Assembly: GCF_003473485.1 (NCBI RefSeq)
Contig: NC_053043.1
Coordinates: 36,060,576 to 36,124,575 of the forward strand
DNA: 64,000 nucleotides
DNA from: Medicago truncatula
Taxonomy: Eukaryota; Streptophyta; Magnoliopsida; Fabales; Fabaceae
Direction of reading: 5' to 3'
The notes beneath the pieces were generated by a model. That model was not told the DNA's origin, ran no database searches, and saw nothing but the letters and a program-made list of their open reading frames with translations. This document shows, in pieces, positions 21,545-33,020 of the stretch. The translations under genes and the position numbers were made by a program. Numbering within the stretch: position 1 is the first letter of the stretch; each line of letters begins with the position of its first letter.

Positions 21545-21721
21545 TTTGCAATGTCTATAAACAAAAGTCAAGGGCAATCGCTTGAGTAAGTTGGCATCTA
21601 TTTTCCACAATCGGTGTTCTCGCATGGTTAGCTATATGTTGCAATATCACGTGTTACATCAAGAGATGGTTTGAAGATATTATTAATGGATGACAATGGG
21701 GATTGTATCAACACCACTTCA
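21545..21721 (+). pseudogene. PIF1-like Helitron helicase C-terminal fragment, unit 1
   Basis: Reads FAMSINKSQGQSLE, stop, VGIYFPQSVFSHG, stop, LYVAISRVTSRDGLKILLMD. This is the C-terminal helicase core of PIF1-type helicases as found in plant Helitron transposons: INKSQGQ and the arginine-finger motif VI YVAISRVTSRDGL. The two in-frame stops are shared with the unit 2 copy (46158-46334), so it was already dead before the duplication. It begins right at the CACTA terminus, so that element probably cut the helicase gene. Confidence 0.85.
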
Positions 21722-21769
21722 TTCCTATTGGGTAAAATAGGCATATTAGATAAATATATTGTCCCTAAC

Positions 21770-22437
21770 TAGAGCTGTCAAAATGGGCCGGCCCTCGCGG
21801 GCTTCGGGCTTTAGCGGGCCGGGCCAAAAAACCCGGTTGACAAAACGGGCTTGAAATATACTACCCGAGCCCGGCCCTACACGGGCCGCGGGCTAAACGG
21901 GCCGGCTCGTATTAAAAATTATATATATTTTTTATTTTAAAAAAGTACTATAAAACACTGCTATAATTTTTTTATAAATAATATTTTTAATATGTTTAAA
22001 TAATGTCTAGCACAAAAGTAAATTGTAATCATTTTCGTACAAACGTCATAAACTAAAACGACGAGGAAAATGATTTTAAATAAATTAGATATGTTATGGT
22101 TATAGATATTTATATATTCGATCATTAAAACTATAAATAACGAAATGAATAAATATAATTTTATATTACATTTATATTTGGGTTAATTCATTGAATTTTC
22201 ACTTTTGTTTTTTACTTTGATAATCAACTAAGTAAATAATTATTTGAAAAATATATATAATTTATAGATTTTTTTTTTGTTATGCGGGCTACCCGCGGCC
22301 CATTCGGGCTAACCCTAATGGGTACCGGGCTTTTAAGGGCTGGGCTAAAAAGCCCTATTAAAATTCGGGCTTAATATTTTAGGCCCAAGCCCTATATTTA
22401 TTCAGACTAAACGGGCCGACCCGTTTTGACAGCTCTA
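21770..22437. mobile_element. hAT non-autonomous element, unit 1 only
   Basis: 668 bp flanked by the 8-bp duplication TCCCTAAC (21762-21769 and 22438-22445). Left end TAGAGCTGTCAAAATGGGCC; right end, reverse-complemented, TAGAGCTGTCAAAACGGGTC. The GC-rich terminal regions with repeated GGGCC/GGGCTT motifs surround an AT-rich core without a gene. The empty site, with one copy of TCCCTAAT, is at 46375-46382 in unit 2. TIR and TSD length fit the hAT superfamily. Confidence 0.9.
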
Positions 22438-22445
22438 TCCCTAAC

Positions 22446-23280
22446 ACATCTTACTTGTTGTTTGAATTGAATGATGTATGCAAGTCAAAATTATTTTACG
22501 TCAAGGACATTAAGACTTTTGACCTTAAATCTATCAACTAGAAACCCTATGAGGATCAAACTTAAATCCTAAATTGATCTTTCGAGTTTATTGGTTTTAT
22601 CTAGTAAGCCTATTTTCACGTCAACATCAACTTTTAAACTACTATTTTTTTGTTTATATTTCATTTCAAATTGAGAACAAAATTAATTGCAAAATTTAGG
22701 AAAATCCATTGAACACAAGTTATACTAAACCGACAGTTTTAAGTTTACAATGATACCAAAACCAATTGAGAGCATGATTAGCGGATTAGTTAAGTTGTTA
22801 ATTTGCTCAAATGCATGTACTTTAAGTTTTCAATGATACCTTATTTAAAAAAAAAGTTTACAATGCAATGATACCAAGACCAATTGAGTAAAAAGTTTCA
22901 TGCGCAATTAGTGATATTTTTTATTTTTTTAATAATTAAGACCACTTTAAGTTTAAAAAAGAACGGCCCAATTTTAATTTTAATTTTTTACTTTTGATGA
23001 TAAAAAGGTGGAAATTATACTAATTAAACAGCCAATCCAATTCCAAATGCGGTTAAAGATAATGCATCTCTTGAAAAAAGTATTATCTATTATAAAACTA
23101 GGAAAATTGGTTGAGACAAGTTATACCAATGATTCCTAAAAAGAAGAAGTTATACCAAAGAGACACTTTTAAGTTTATTAATTACAATGATACCAAAGCT
23201 AATTAGGCAAATTTCTTGCAAGATACAAATAATGTATCCCTAAACCCCTAAGTACACACAAATACAACCTGCATTTACAT
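22446..23280. other. Upstream region of CNL B1
   Basis: No gene. Collinear with 46383-47200. Unit 1 keeps about 68 bp (near 23005-23072) that unit 2 has lost. Promoter elements were not assigned. Confidence 0.5.
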
Positions 23281-23344
23281 CTGATACCGAAGAAGAAAAC
23301 GAAGAACTGAGTATTTGAAATCTGAATCTCAAGCATATTTAAAG
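23281..23344 (+). other. Putative non-coding leader exon of CNL B1
   Basis: Ends CAAGCATATTTAAAG before GTAATTTAATTTC, the donor context shared with A1, A2 and B2. The matching acceptor TTTTCATTTCAG ends at 25659. The 5' limit is arbitrary. Confidence 0.45.
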
Positions 23345-25659
23345 GTAATTTAATTTCTTCATTTCGTTGCGTTTCTTTGAGTTATATAATTAGAACATAT
23401 TTATCCAATCATATGTAAGACAAATATCCATCATGTAAATCTTTGCTAACTAAATTAATATGAATATCCTCCAACGTTCTAAAATATAACGTGACTTTGA
23501 TCATAAATCAACTACACATAAAAATTCCATAAAAATCAACGTTCTAAAATAACGAATCTCCTGTTTTATCTCGCATCTTAATTTTTATCAAACATAAAGA
23601 AATCAACAACACAAACAAAAATTTAGGTTTTTCCTCAATCTTGACCAAAATGTTTCTTCAAAACCAAAACTTTGACACTTATAATTTTTCAACGTTTCTA
23701 AGAAATTTTTTCCTTAGTTTCCTTTGTGTTTACATTATTTTCTGTACTTCACGTAAATCACAAACACATCTAACATTTCTTTTTTAATTTTTTGAATTAA
23801 AGCAACTAGGTTGCTTGCATAACAACGATTTTTGCAAAAATTATTTAAGTCATGACAATTTAGGGCACACACCCACTCTTAATATCTTCACTAAAGACTG
23901 ATATTTTTTAGGGTCCCACACTTCATACATTAATACCACAACCACAAAAATTAGGATATTTTTCTCGTTAATCAATAGATGTTTTCTTCAATCCTGTAGC
24001 CCTAGACAAATCAGCAAATTAGGGTTAGGCAATTTTTTCTCATTTCAACACTTTGGTAAGTTTTCCTAAAAAAATAAACACTTTAGTAAATCTATACCAT
24101 ATATAAGGAGAATGCATGTGTTTTATCAGTCTGTTTCCTTTCATACTTTATTTAAACAATTTTATTTATGTTATATAATATTATTTAAATTATTAATTAA
24201 AAAAACTAAATCTCATTAAAACAAGAATGGGAAAAGCCATTTCGGCTGATTTTTTCTTTCCATATTTATCCCTTCATTTAAACCATTATATCATTGAATT
24301 TTGCTAATTACACCACAAATATTCCTGGTTACACCCTACAATGACAAAATTACCCTTAAATAAAATTTAATTTTCAAATTTACCCATTCACCCAAAAAAC
24401 TTACGTCTCTTCCTTCTTTCCTCTTCCAAAACACAATTTAAGTAAGTCATGTAAACTGAGTTTTTTTAGTGTACATACTTAAACTCAGTTTAACTAGGTC
24501 ATGTAAACTTAGTTTAAGTAGTCAAGTAAACTTAGTTTGATATGATAATAAACTTTTAAGTAATGTTTGGTGTAACCAGAAATAGATGGGGTGTGAATAG
24601 AAAAACTCTTTATCATTTTTATTTAAATTATTAATTAAAAAATTATTTAAATCCCATTAAAATACTAATAATCTACAAAAGGAGAAGCACGATGAGAAAC
24701 CTTATTTTGACCTTATATAAACAAAAAAAAAATTTGTGTTTTGATCTAGCAATTTTTATTTCAACTTTACCCTTCATTTAATAATTTTTACAATTTTAGC
24801 ATTCTTTGTCAATAAAAGCGGAAAGAGGGGCACGATAGTGCCGTTCTTGACGCTATAGATATATGTAATGGGGATAAGAGTTTTTTTACTGGCTTTTTTA
24901 TTATCCCAGTCATACCCTTAAACAAATTTTTTTATACTAATGTTTATTATTGGTTTCATTAAGAAATTAAAAATTTATGTTATATTTGCTATATTGTTAG
25001 TGCCATTGAAAAATATAAATATGGTTTGTTAAGTTGGCTTTTTTTTTTTGACAAAAAGGTTTGTTAATTTGGTTATAATTTAAAAGTCACAAACATCTAT
25101 ATTTATACTTTTAACTAAAATTTCGTAAAAAGTATTGTTTATAACCCACCCATGATTTAGAACCCAAACTAACAACAACTTTAACTAAGCCATGGGCAGC
25201 TCTTTGTTCTTGGTTCTACCAACAAAAGCAACACTAACATTAGGAAGTATGTAAAGAAAATGAATACAATCAGATATAATCAAGTCCAAATCTGCAACTT
25301 TCATCTTCGCTTGCAAGCATTTAACATTAGATTTCGAGTCTGTTTCAATGACAACAAGTCCAGGGTGGTTGGAGGAGATTAACCAATTAAGGCACCATCT
25401 TAGAGAAAGAGTGGTTGCTCTTTTTATACGAGAAGAATCCCAACTACAGACTTAGAACAAGAACCTAAATTCTTTCTCTTGCAATATTGAGAAAAAACTT
25501 AAATGATGTTGATTGATGTGATCAAATTATCTTTGTTTTAATTTTTCTAATTTAATGTGAGTATGTCTAAAAATTGTTTAATTTATGTTGTGATTATAGA
25601 AGACTTACACTTAATAAACTAATCCATAAATATGAATATTATTTTAGTTTTCATTTCAG
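23345..25659 (+). other. Inferred leader intron of CNL B1
   Basis: 2.3 kb with GT at 23345 and AG at 25659. It contains an imperfect inverted pair around CTGGTTACACC / GGTGTAACCAG (24325-24579) enclosing GTCATGTAAACTTAGTTT repeats, and an antisense RNase H-like fragment at 25185-25440. No sense gene is present. After the acceptor, 417 nt of leader precede the start codon. Confidence 0.4.
25185..25440 (-). pseudogene. LINE-type RNase H-like (RVT_3) fragment, unit 1
   Basis: On the minus strand the open stretch reads LRWCLNWLISSNHPGLVVIE, then TDSKSNVKCLQAKMKVADLD, then a segment ending VSVAFVGRTKNKELPMA and a stop. The ETDS motif with its catalytic Asp, the L-x-x-A-L-x-W-type helix before it and the FV-x-R-x-x-N-x-x-A-H-x-L-A-type end are those of plant RVT_3 domains from L1-type LINEs. 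Here the His-Ala end is degraded (KELPMA). It lies antisense inside the leader intron of B1, and the same fragment is at 49501-49743. Confidence 0.75.
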
Positions 25660-26075
25660 TGATATAAAACACTCATTAGCAAATTTGACCTAATTGTATT
25701 CATTGTTTTAAATCAACTAACAGCTAACAAATAAGAGATGGCAATAGAATTTTTTATTTTAATTTTTTTTTCTAAAGCTGCTGAATTTTCTAAATTTTTA
25801 ATGATTTTTTGAAGTATGAAAATTGGTAATGTTTATTTGAGTTTTTCTAAATTGAACACAGACACATTTTTATGCCACACGATGGTGTTTCTCTTCTCTT
25901 TTTCTTCTTCCACCAATCATTTAATATTGTCTTCATTTCTATGCTTTCATTTTTCTCTGTTTATTCATGTGCTGTTATAAAGTGGTAAAATATTTCTCGT
26001 AAATTAGAATCTAACTCTCTATTTCAATAGAAAAAATTCTATAAACTCAAATTGGTAGCTAGCAAAGGGGTGACC

Positions 26076-29000
26076 ATGGATGTTGTCATGGGAGTTATTA
26101 TTAACTTTGCTACTAAGACTGCTGAATTTACGGTTAAAGCTATTGGTCGTCAATTTGATTACAAGGGCAACCTTACCAAGATGACAACTGATGTCCAACA
26201 TTTGGAGGGAATAAAAGACATTTTGCAACACAATGTTGATGAGGCCAGAAGGAACGGAGAAGAGATTGAAAATATTGTCCAGAATTGGTTGAACACAGTG
26301 GACAACACTGTTGCGGAGGCAAATGAACTTATTGACAGTGAAGGCCATGCAAAAGCTCAATGTTCTATGAGACATTTTCCCAATTTGTGCACAAGGCACC
26401 AGCTAAGTAGGAAGATGATAAAGATGATGCAAACGATTTCTGAAATCGTAGCAGAAGGAAGTTTTGATAAAATTTCTTACCGCGCTGCTTCTCAAATCAC
26501 AGTTACGCCGTTCGGTAGAGGTTATGAGGCCCTTGAATCCAGAACATCAATGTTGAATGAGATTATACTGGCATTGAAGGATCCTAGCATCTTCATTGTT
26601 GGGGTGTATGGAATGGGTGGTGTGGGGAAGACAACACTGATGAAAGAGTTATCTTGGAAAGCGAAGAATGATGGGTCATTTGGTACTATTGTTATGGCTA
26701 CTATAACAAGTTTACCAAATCTTCAAACAATTCGATGCCAAATTGCTGAAGCCTTGGATTTCAAGTTTACTAAGAAGACAGAAGACGGAATGGCAAGAGA
26801 ATTACGTGATAGGATAACCAAGGAGAAGCGTATTCTTGTTATTTTGGATGACATTTGGGGGAGACTTGATTTGACAGAACTAGGGGTTCCTTTTGGTAAT
26901 GATCATGAAGGATGCAAATTGGTGGTGACATCCAGAGATCTTAATGTGTTGATTTGTGAGATGCGCACTCAAAAAGAATTTAGACTTGAAGTTTTACTTG
27001 AGGAGGATAGCTGGAAATTGTTTGAGAAGATGGCAGGTGATGTTGTTCACGAATTCAATATAAAACCAATTGCGATCCAGGTTGCCAAATGTTGTGCTGG
27101 TTTGCCCCTTTTGATAGTCACTACGGCAAAGGCTTTGAGGAAAAAACAAGTCTCTAATTGGAAGGATTCCTTAAATGAATTACAGAGATTTGATCAAGAA
27201 GGGTTGCATAAGAAAGTTTACTCTACTCTGGAATTGAGTTTTAATTGTTTAGAGAGTGAAGAACTGAAGTTGCTATTCTTATTAATTGGTTCCTTTGGAC
27301 TGGATTACCGCTACACTGGACCAATTTTTGTATGTTATTGGGGGTTGGGCTTATTTAGACATTCTCACAAATTGGCAGATGCAAGAATCAGATTCAACAG
27401 ATTAATAAATGACCTTAAGGCATCTTCATTGTTACTTGAGTCTGAATTTGATCGGGTTAGAATTCATGATTATGTAAGAGATATGGCTAAATCAATTGCA
27501 TGTAGGACTCGACCAACCTATGGGGTGAAAAGGTACACTAAAGTAAATGAATGGCCTGGGATGGATGAGCTTCGAAAATGCCATCAGATCATCCTTACTT
27601 GGTCTTATATTTACAAGCTTCCTGAGAAGCTGGTGTGTCCAAAGTTGGAGCTACTTCAACTTGAAAATATAGGTGATAATTTGGAAGTCCCCGATGACTT
27701 CTTCTCTGGGATGATAGAGCTAAAGGTCGTTAGTTTATATGGAATGATGTTTGCCCCTTCTCTACCATCATCTCTCCTTCTCTTGACAAAAATCCGAACA
27801 TTGAATTTGGCTGGATGTGTGTTAGAAGACATATCAATAGTGGCAGAGCTGAAGAGTTTAGAGATTCTCAGCCTTGAAAGATCAGATATTACAGAACTCC
27901 CTAATGAAATAAGACAACTAACTAATCTTCGAATGCTGAACTTAGCCAATTGCTCTAGACTGAGATTCATTCCTGCAAATCTTATTTCAAGTCTAACTTG
28001 CTTGGAAGAGTTGTACTTGGGGAATTGTTTTATCGAGTGGGATGTCAAGGGAAGCAACGATCAAAGCAAAAATGCAAGTCTAGAAGAGCTAAGGAGTTTG
28101 TCTCATCTAACCGCTTTGGACATAATGACTCAAGATGCTTCAGTTTGGCCTAGGGACTTGCTAGTCTTTGAAAAGCTTGAAAGATACAACATATTTATTG
28201 GTGATATGTGGAAATGGTCTTTGGACTGGTCGGGAAATGCATCTGAACCTGCCAGGATACTTAAGCTCAACGACAGTAGGGGTTCAAGCATTCTTTTGGA
28301 TCGTGGATTTAACTCCTTGTTGAATTCAGCCGAGGACATGTGTCTTGCCAAAATACATTGTGTTAGAAATGTTCTTTATGAGCTGAATAGGGGAGGCTTT
28401 CCGCAATTAAAACATTTGCGCCTTCAAGACAGCACTGAACTTCAGTACATCATTAATTCAACGGGGTGGGTTAATCCCTATCCTGCTTTACTCAACTTAG
28501 AGACTTTGGCTCTTCAAAATCTGTTTAATCTGGAAAAAATATGCCATGGGCCAATTCCAATTCAATCTTTTGTCAAACTAAAATCTTTTGAAGTCAAAGG
28601 TTGTGACAAATTGAAGAATCTGTTGCGGTATTCCCTTGTTAGAGACCTTCCTCAACTTCGTGAAATAAAAATTGCTGATTGCCAAATGATTACAGAAATC
28701 ATATCTGAGGTGGATAAAGAAATTGACAAGATTATATTCCCTGAGTTGTGTTCTCTTGAACTTGAAAGTTTGCCTCGTCTCGTTAGTTTATGTGCGCCAT
28801 TGACGCAGTGCATACATGTGCCACTAATTGATCAAAAGGTAAAAACATGTTTAGCGCTTAAACTTTTTAATTAATCATAGGATTCTTCCAATACCTTTAT
28901 TTTCCCGGGGAGGGGGATGGAGTCCCTCTAATAAAAAAATATGATACTCTTATCATTCTATGTATTATTGTTCAATCAACAATATGGTATTTTTTTTTCT

Positions 29001-31387
29001 CTCTTATACCTTCAAGTTCCATTATGTACCTCATTAGATATTCACAGTGAACTATCTTTTCATCTCAATGATTGTTTGTATTTTTCTCAACATAAATTAA
29101 TAGGAAAAATAAGATCTTCATGAGGATATTTTTGTTAATAGGTTGTGATGCCCCACCTTGAACTATTGAAGCTGTCTAAGATCAACTGTGAGAAATTGTG
29201 GGATGACAAACTTCTGAGTCATTCTCGCATGCAAAACTTGAAGAGTTTGACAATAGACAAATGTGGTAGCATGAGATACGCATTCTCATCCTCAGTTGCT
29301 AGAGAACTTGTAAACCTGAAATCTCTTAAGATTAGTAATTGCAAAATGTTGGAGGACATATTTGTCTCCAACTCTAATGACGAGGTAGGCATTAATTTCA
29401 TTGTCTCCAACTCTGCAACCATTAACTATTGTTTTATTTGCTTTTAGTTCTGCTGCTTGTGCAATTAACTGTTAAAAGATCTAAGCATGTTACTCTAATT
29501 GTAGGATCTACTTCCAGTGTTAGAGACATTTGAAATCTCCCACATGGAACACTTGAAGTCAGTATGGCACAATCAACTAGCCCCAAATTCCTTCTGCAAA
29601 TTGAAGCAACTGAAAATTCAATTCTGCAATAAATTATCAAATATAGTTCCATCTAATGTTCTTGATAAATTACAGAAGCTGGAGACAATGACTGTAACAG
29701 ATTGTCCTAATCTAGAAGTTGTATTCGAAACACAAGGTCTAAAAGCAGATGGTGGTAGACAGATAAGGCTGGATATGCAATTGAAAACTCTCACTTTGAA
29801 GAATTTACCGATGTTGAAACACATATGGAGTGGGAATCCTAATGAAAGCTTCAAGTTTCAAAACATCTGCCTATTGCAAGTTATTGAATGTAAAACCCTT
29901 AATCATGTCCTTCCCCTCTCTATGGCTAAAGAGCTTCAGCATCTCCAAGAAATTTATATTGAAGAATGTGGCATAGAGTTTATTGCAGCACATGATGAAT
30001 TGGCTGACACATTCCCAATACTTATTTTCCCAGAATTAACATCTTTGAGTTTACGAGATTTGTCACAACTTCGAAGCTTCTCTCATGGATTACATACCTT
30101 GGATTGTCCGGTTTTAAGACATGTGGATGTGCTTCATTGTGACAAGCTTGTTCTATTCAAGCCAAAGTCTCTAAATTACCAAGAAATTGTTCCAGTTGAT
30201 ACAGTACCCCTTCTCTCAATCGAAAAGGTGCATTCTACATCTCAATACTCTGCCAATAAATGGCAGAAATACTTATACACACCAAAAAATTCATTTTTAA
30301 TAGATAAGTGGCGTGCTACTTGTTATTTTCTCATTGAAAAAGGGAGCAAAATGAGAGTGTTAGTTTTATTCCATGTTTTCTTAAAGTTTATATGATTATT
30401 ATTCTCTTCAGATAGCTATTAACTTGAATCTGATTACTTGTATTTCATAGTTTGTCCCCAACACAAGGGAGCTTATTCTGAACAGAAAGGATGTCACCAT
30501 GTTATGCAATGGTCAACTTAATGATGAGCTTATCTACAGAGTAACAGATCTTCGCCTGCGATGTTTCCATGAAGAGGCTGACAAATTTCCATCTGGTTTC
30601 CTCCAAAAGTTTATCAATCTCATAAAGCTTAAGGTGACATGTAGTTCTTTCACATACATTTTCTCGAGTGGAAGCGAATGCGCTGGACATTCTGAAACAA
30701 CTATGAAGTTGAGAAATTTAGTACTTGTTCAGTTAGATAACCTCGAGTTTATATGTGAAGAGAAATCTGAGGTGCAATCAGTTATTCAAAATATTGAAAC
30801 TTTGAGTGTAACTAGATGTTCTAGGCTGAAGAACATCGTTCCATCCTCGGCTTTGTTTGAGAATTTAGAGCAGTTGGATGTGGTAAAATGTGGTGGACTG
30901 GAATATATTATGAAATCATCAACAATTACCAATTTACCAAAACTTCGAAAATTATGCATAGATTTTTGTGAAAAGATAGAAGTAATCGTTGCAAGTGATG
31001 ATGAGAATGATGCTTCTGAGTTATCATTTATGAAATTGGGGTATCTGCGATTGAATAACTTACCAAGGCTAAGAAGTTTTTGTAAAGGAAGACATGACTT
31101 CAAATTTCCACTATTGAGGACGTTATTTGTAATAAACTGTCCCATGATGGAAACTTTCTCAAATGGTATGTTGAACGCACCAAGGCTCTTAGAAGTACGT
31201 GTAACACCGCAAGATGATCGTTGGAATGGTGACCTTAACACTACTATAAAAAAAATTGCAGTGAAAAGGGTAATGCAGACAAAATTGATTATATCCAATT
31301 ATGTCTCATCTTTTATGGCTTCCATTCTCACATTGATGTTGCCTTTTTATTTTCTTTATGAATATACAGAACTCTATGGATGATTAG
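26076..31387 (+). CDS. CNL B1: CC-NB-ARC-LRR disease-resistance protein
   Basis: Apparently intact immune receptor of about 1521 residues in five exons: 26076-28838, 29142-29384, 29505-30227, 30451-31269 and 31370-31387, all junctions GT..AG and phase 0. Start chosen at ATG in GTGACCATGG. Exon 1 holds the CC domain, P-loop GMGGVGKTT (residues ~179-187), kinase-2 ILVILDDIW, RNBS-B LVVTSRD, CAGLPLL, and IHDYVRD in place of MHD, then the first LRRs (LKSLEILSLERSDITELP). Exons 2-4 encode further irregular LRRs with C-terminal motifs such as LKHIWSGNP. Such proteins sense pathogen effectors in the cytosol and trigger cell death through nucleotide exchange. Compared with B2 it lacks four residues in the CC domain and 19 in exon 2, both in frame. 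Specificity is unknown. Confidence 0.88.
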
Positions 31388-32086
31388 GTTTGTCCTCAAA
31401 GTTTAATGGAGGGTCAACTAGATAATTCGTTGCAATCACCTGGTAATTCAGAATCACCACATTGTGAACTTTTTCCCTTATTATTTTTTCATTATATTTC
31501 ATGTTCTTCAAAATTTTGTTTTAGTTTCATTGACATACATTAATCTTTTTCTTTCTTGTTTTGATGATTGTTTCTTATCTTCATTTCCTAGGTTGTATCT
31601 TCATGTTTCCCAATCAAAGCTAGTCGGCTAATCTCGAATGGCACTAAGCATTTACCACCATCATGATGTATCAGTTAATTTAATGACTTTTCTATGATAA
31701 CGACTTCTGTCGCTTGTTCTCTGTTGTTTACAAAACTAATCTCTACTAAACTTTCCTCTCTCAGTTAATCAATTAATATTCCTTGTTTTCATTTAAAGGC
31801 ATCTTGATCGTTGCACTGCATTCAAGTGTTTCTTTTAGGGGAACCAGGATTGATTTGTAAGAGACTTCTGAAAAAAGAAATTAAAATGATGGCTAAACTC
31901 TTCATCCAATTCTACTCTTAAAAAATTGAATCCAATATGAAAATTGTAATATAACAATTAGAAAGTGTTGCAAAGAAAATAAACTTAAGATCAAGAGGAA
32001 TTCTTGTTTTGTTACAAGCATTTGAGCACACTATATATATCTAGACACGCACAGACGCAAAAATAAATTTTATTTAATTGTTGAAA
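31388..32086. other. 3' flank of CNL B1 to duplication junction
   Basis: No gene. Collinear with 55715-56401 in unit 2. The duplication junction is at its right end, where ATTGTTGAAA is joined to PPR coding sequence. Confidence 0.7.
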
Positions 32087-32444
32087 GCCTCATTCTGGGG
32101 TTTGGGGGGCTCTTCTTGCTGCAAGCAGTGCTCACCTACGTCCTGACCTTTCCAAGCTTGCAGCTCAACATATTATGGAGCTGGAGCCTGCAAATGCGAC
32201 TCCTTATGTGGTATTATCCAACATGTATTCTGCTTCTGGACAAAAGATTGAGGGTGACCTAGTAAGAAAGACCAAGAATTTAAAAGGAATAAAAAAAAGT
32301 CCTGGTTGTAGTTGGATTACTATCAAAGAGAAGGTTCATCTGTTTCTTGCAGCGGATCAATCACACATGAATATTGAAGAGATAAAAACCATAATATTGA
32401 CTATAGATAAAGGGATGCAGTGGTTGTATTATTGTGAACACTGA
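32087..32444 (+). pseudogene. PPR gene 3' fragment (E/E+ end only)
   Basis: An open frame of about 119 codons (GVWGALLAASSAHLRPDLSK onward to DKGMQWLYYCEH and a stop) equals the end of the PPR protein at 10113-10470 with scattered substitutions. It has no PPR motif array, no promoter and begins exactly at the duplication junction, so it is a non-functional by-product. The longest ATG-started frame inside begins at 32175. Confidence 0.92.
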
Positions 32445-32767
32445 ATTGAAGTCTCTTTGTGTTCTTTCTTAACTACTGTATTTATTAGTACTAACCTTGT
32501 AAGTAGTATTACTATCTAGGAGATTTCAGGCATAAAATCTGTCTCTTCTACAGTTCTACGTAGTACCTGATACGGCAGATACTGAAAAAATGGACTAAGA
32601 TTAGATTCTTTTTTATCCAAGAATCTCTCTAATTCGAATGTAATTTATTTGGACTTTCTAGTTACCTGTTAATGTTATCATCATACTAGTGGATAGGCGT
32701 GAACCTCAATTACGACCTGATGCAGCTGCTATGATGACTTCGGTTTAAACCCCTGCTAAAAAGTAAT

Positions 32768-33020
32768 GTTTATTTCATAATTTTTATTTATTTATTATGA
32801 TTGCTGTTATTGTTATTTATTGAAAATGGTTTTTTTGCTCTCTATTAGCACTGGTTTGCAATTCCCGAACAAATATTGTTATTTATTGAAAATGGTTTAT
32901 TTCATAATTTTTATTTATTTATTATGATTGCTGTTATTGTTATTTATTGAAAATGGTTTTTTTGCTCTCTATTAGCACTGGTTTGCAATTCCCGAACAAA
33001 TATGGTAACTAGAATTGACT
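32768..33020. repeat. Local tandem duplication, period 127 bp
   Basis: The block containing TTCATAATTTTTATTTATTT and CACTGGTTTGCAATTCCCGA appears twice in a row with almost no difference. Unit 1 has no such doubling at its matching place near 10740, so it arose after the large duplication. Confidence 0.75.

Noticed and set aside
27656-28057. Long antisense ORFs within CNL exons (also near 30786, 38685, 41750, 52048, 55113, 60015)
   Set aside because: They are mirror frames of conserved LRR coding sequence in every paralogue and carry no domain.
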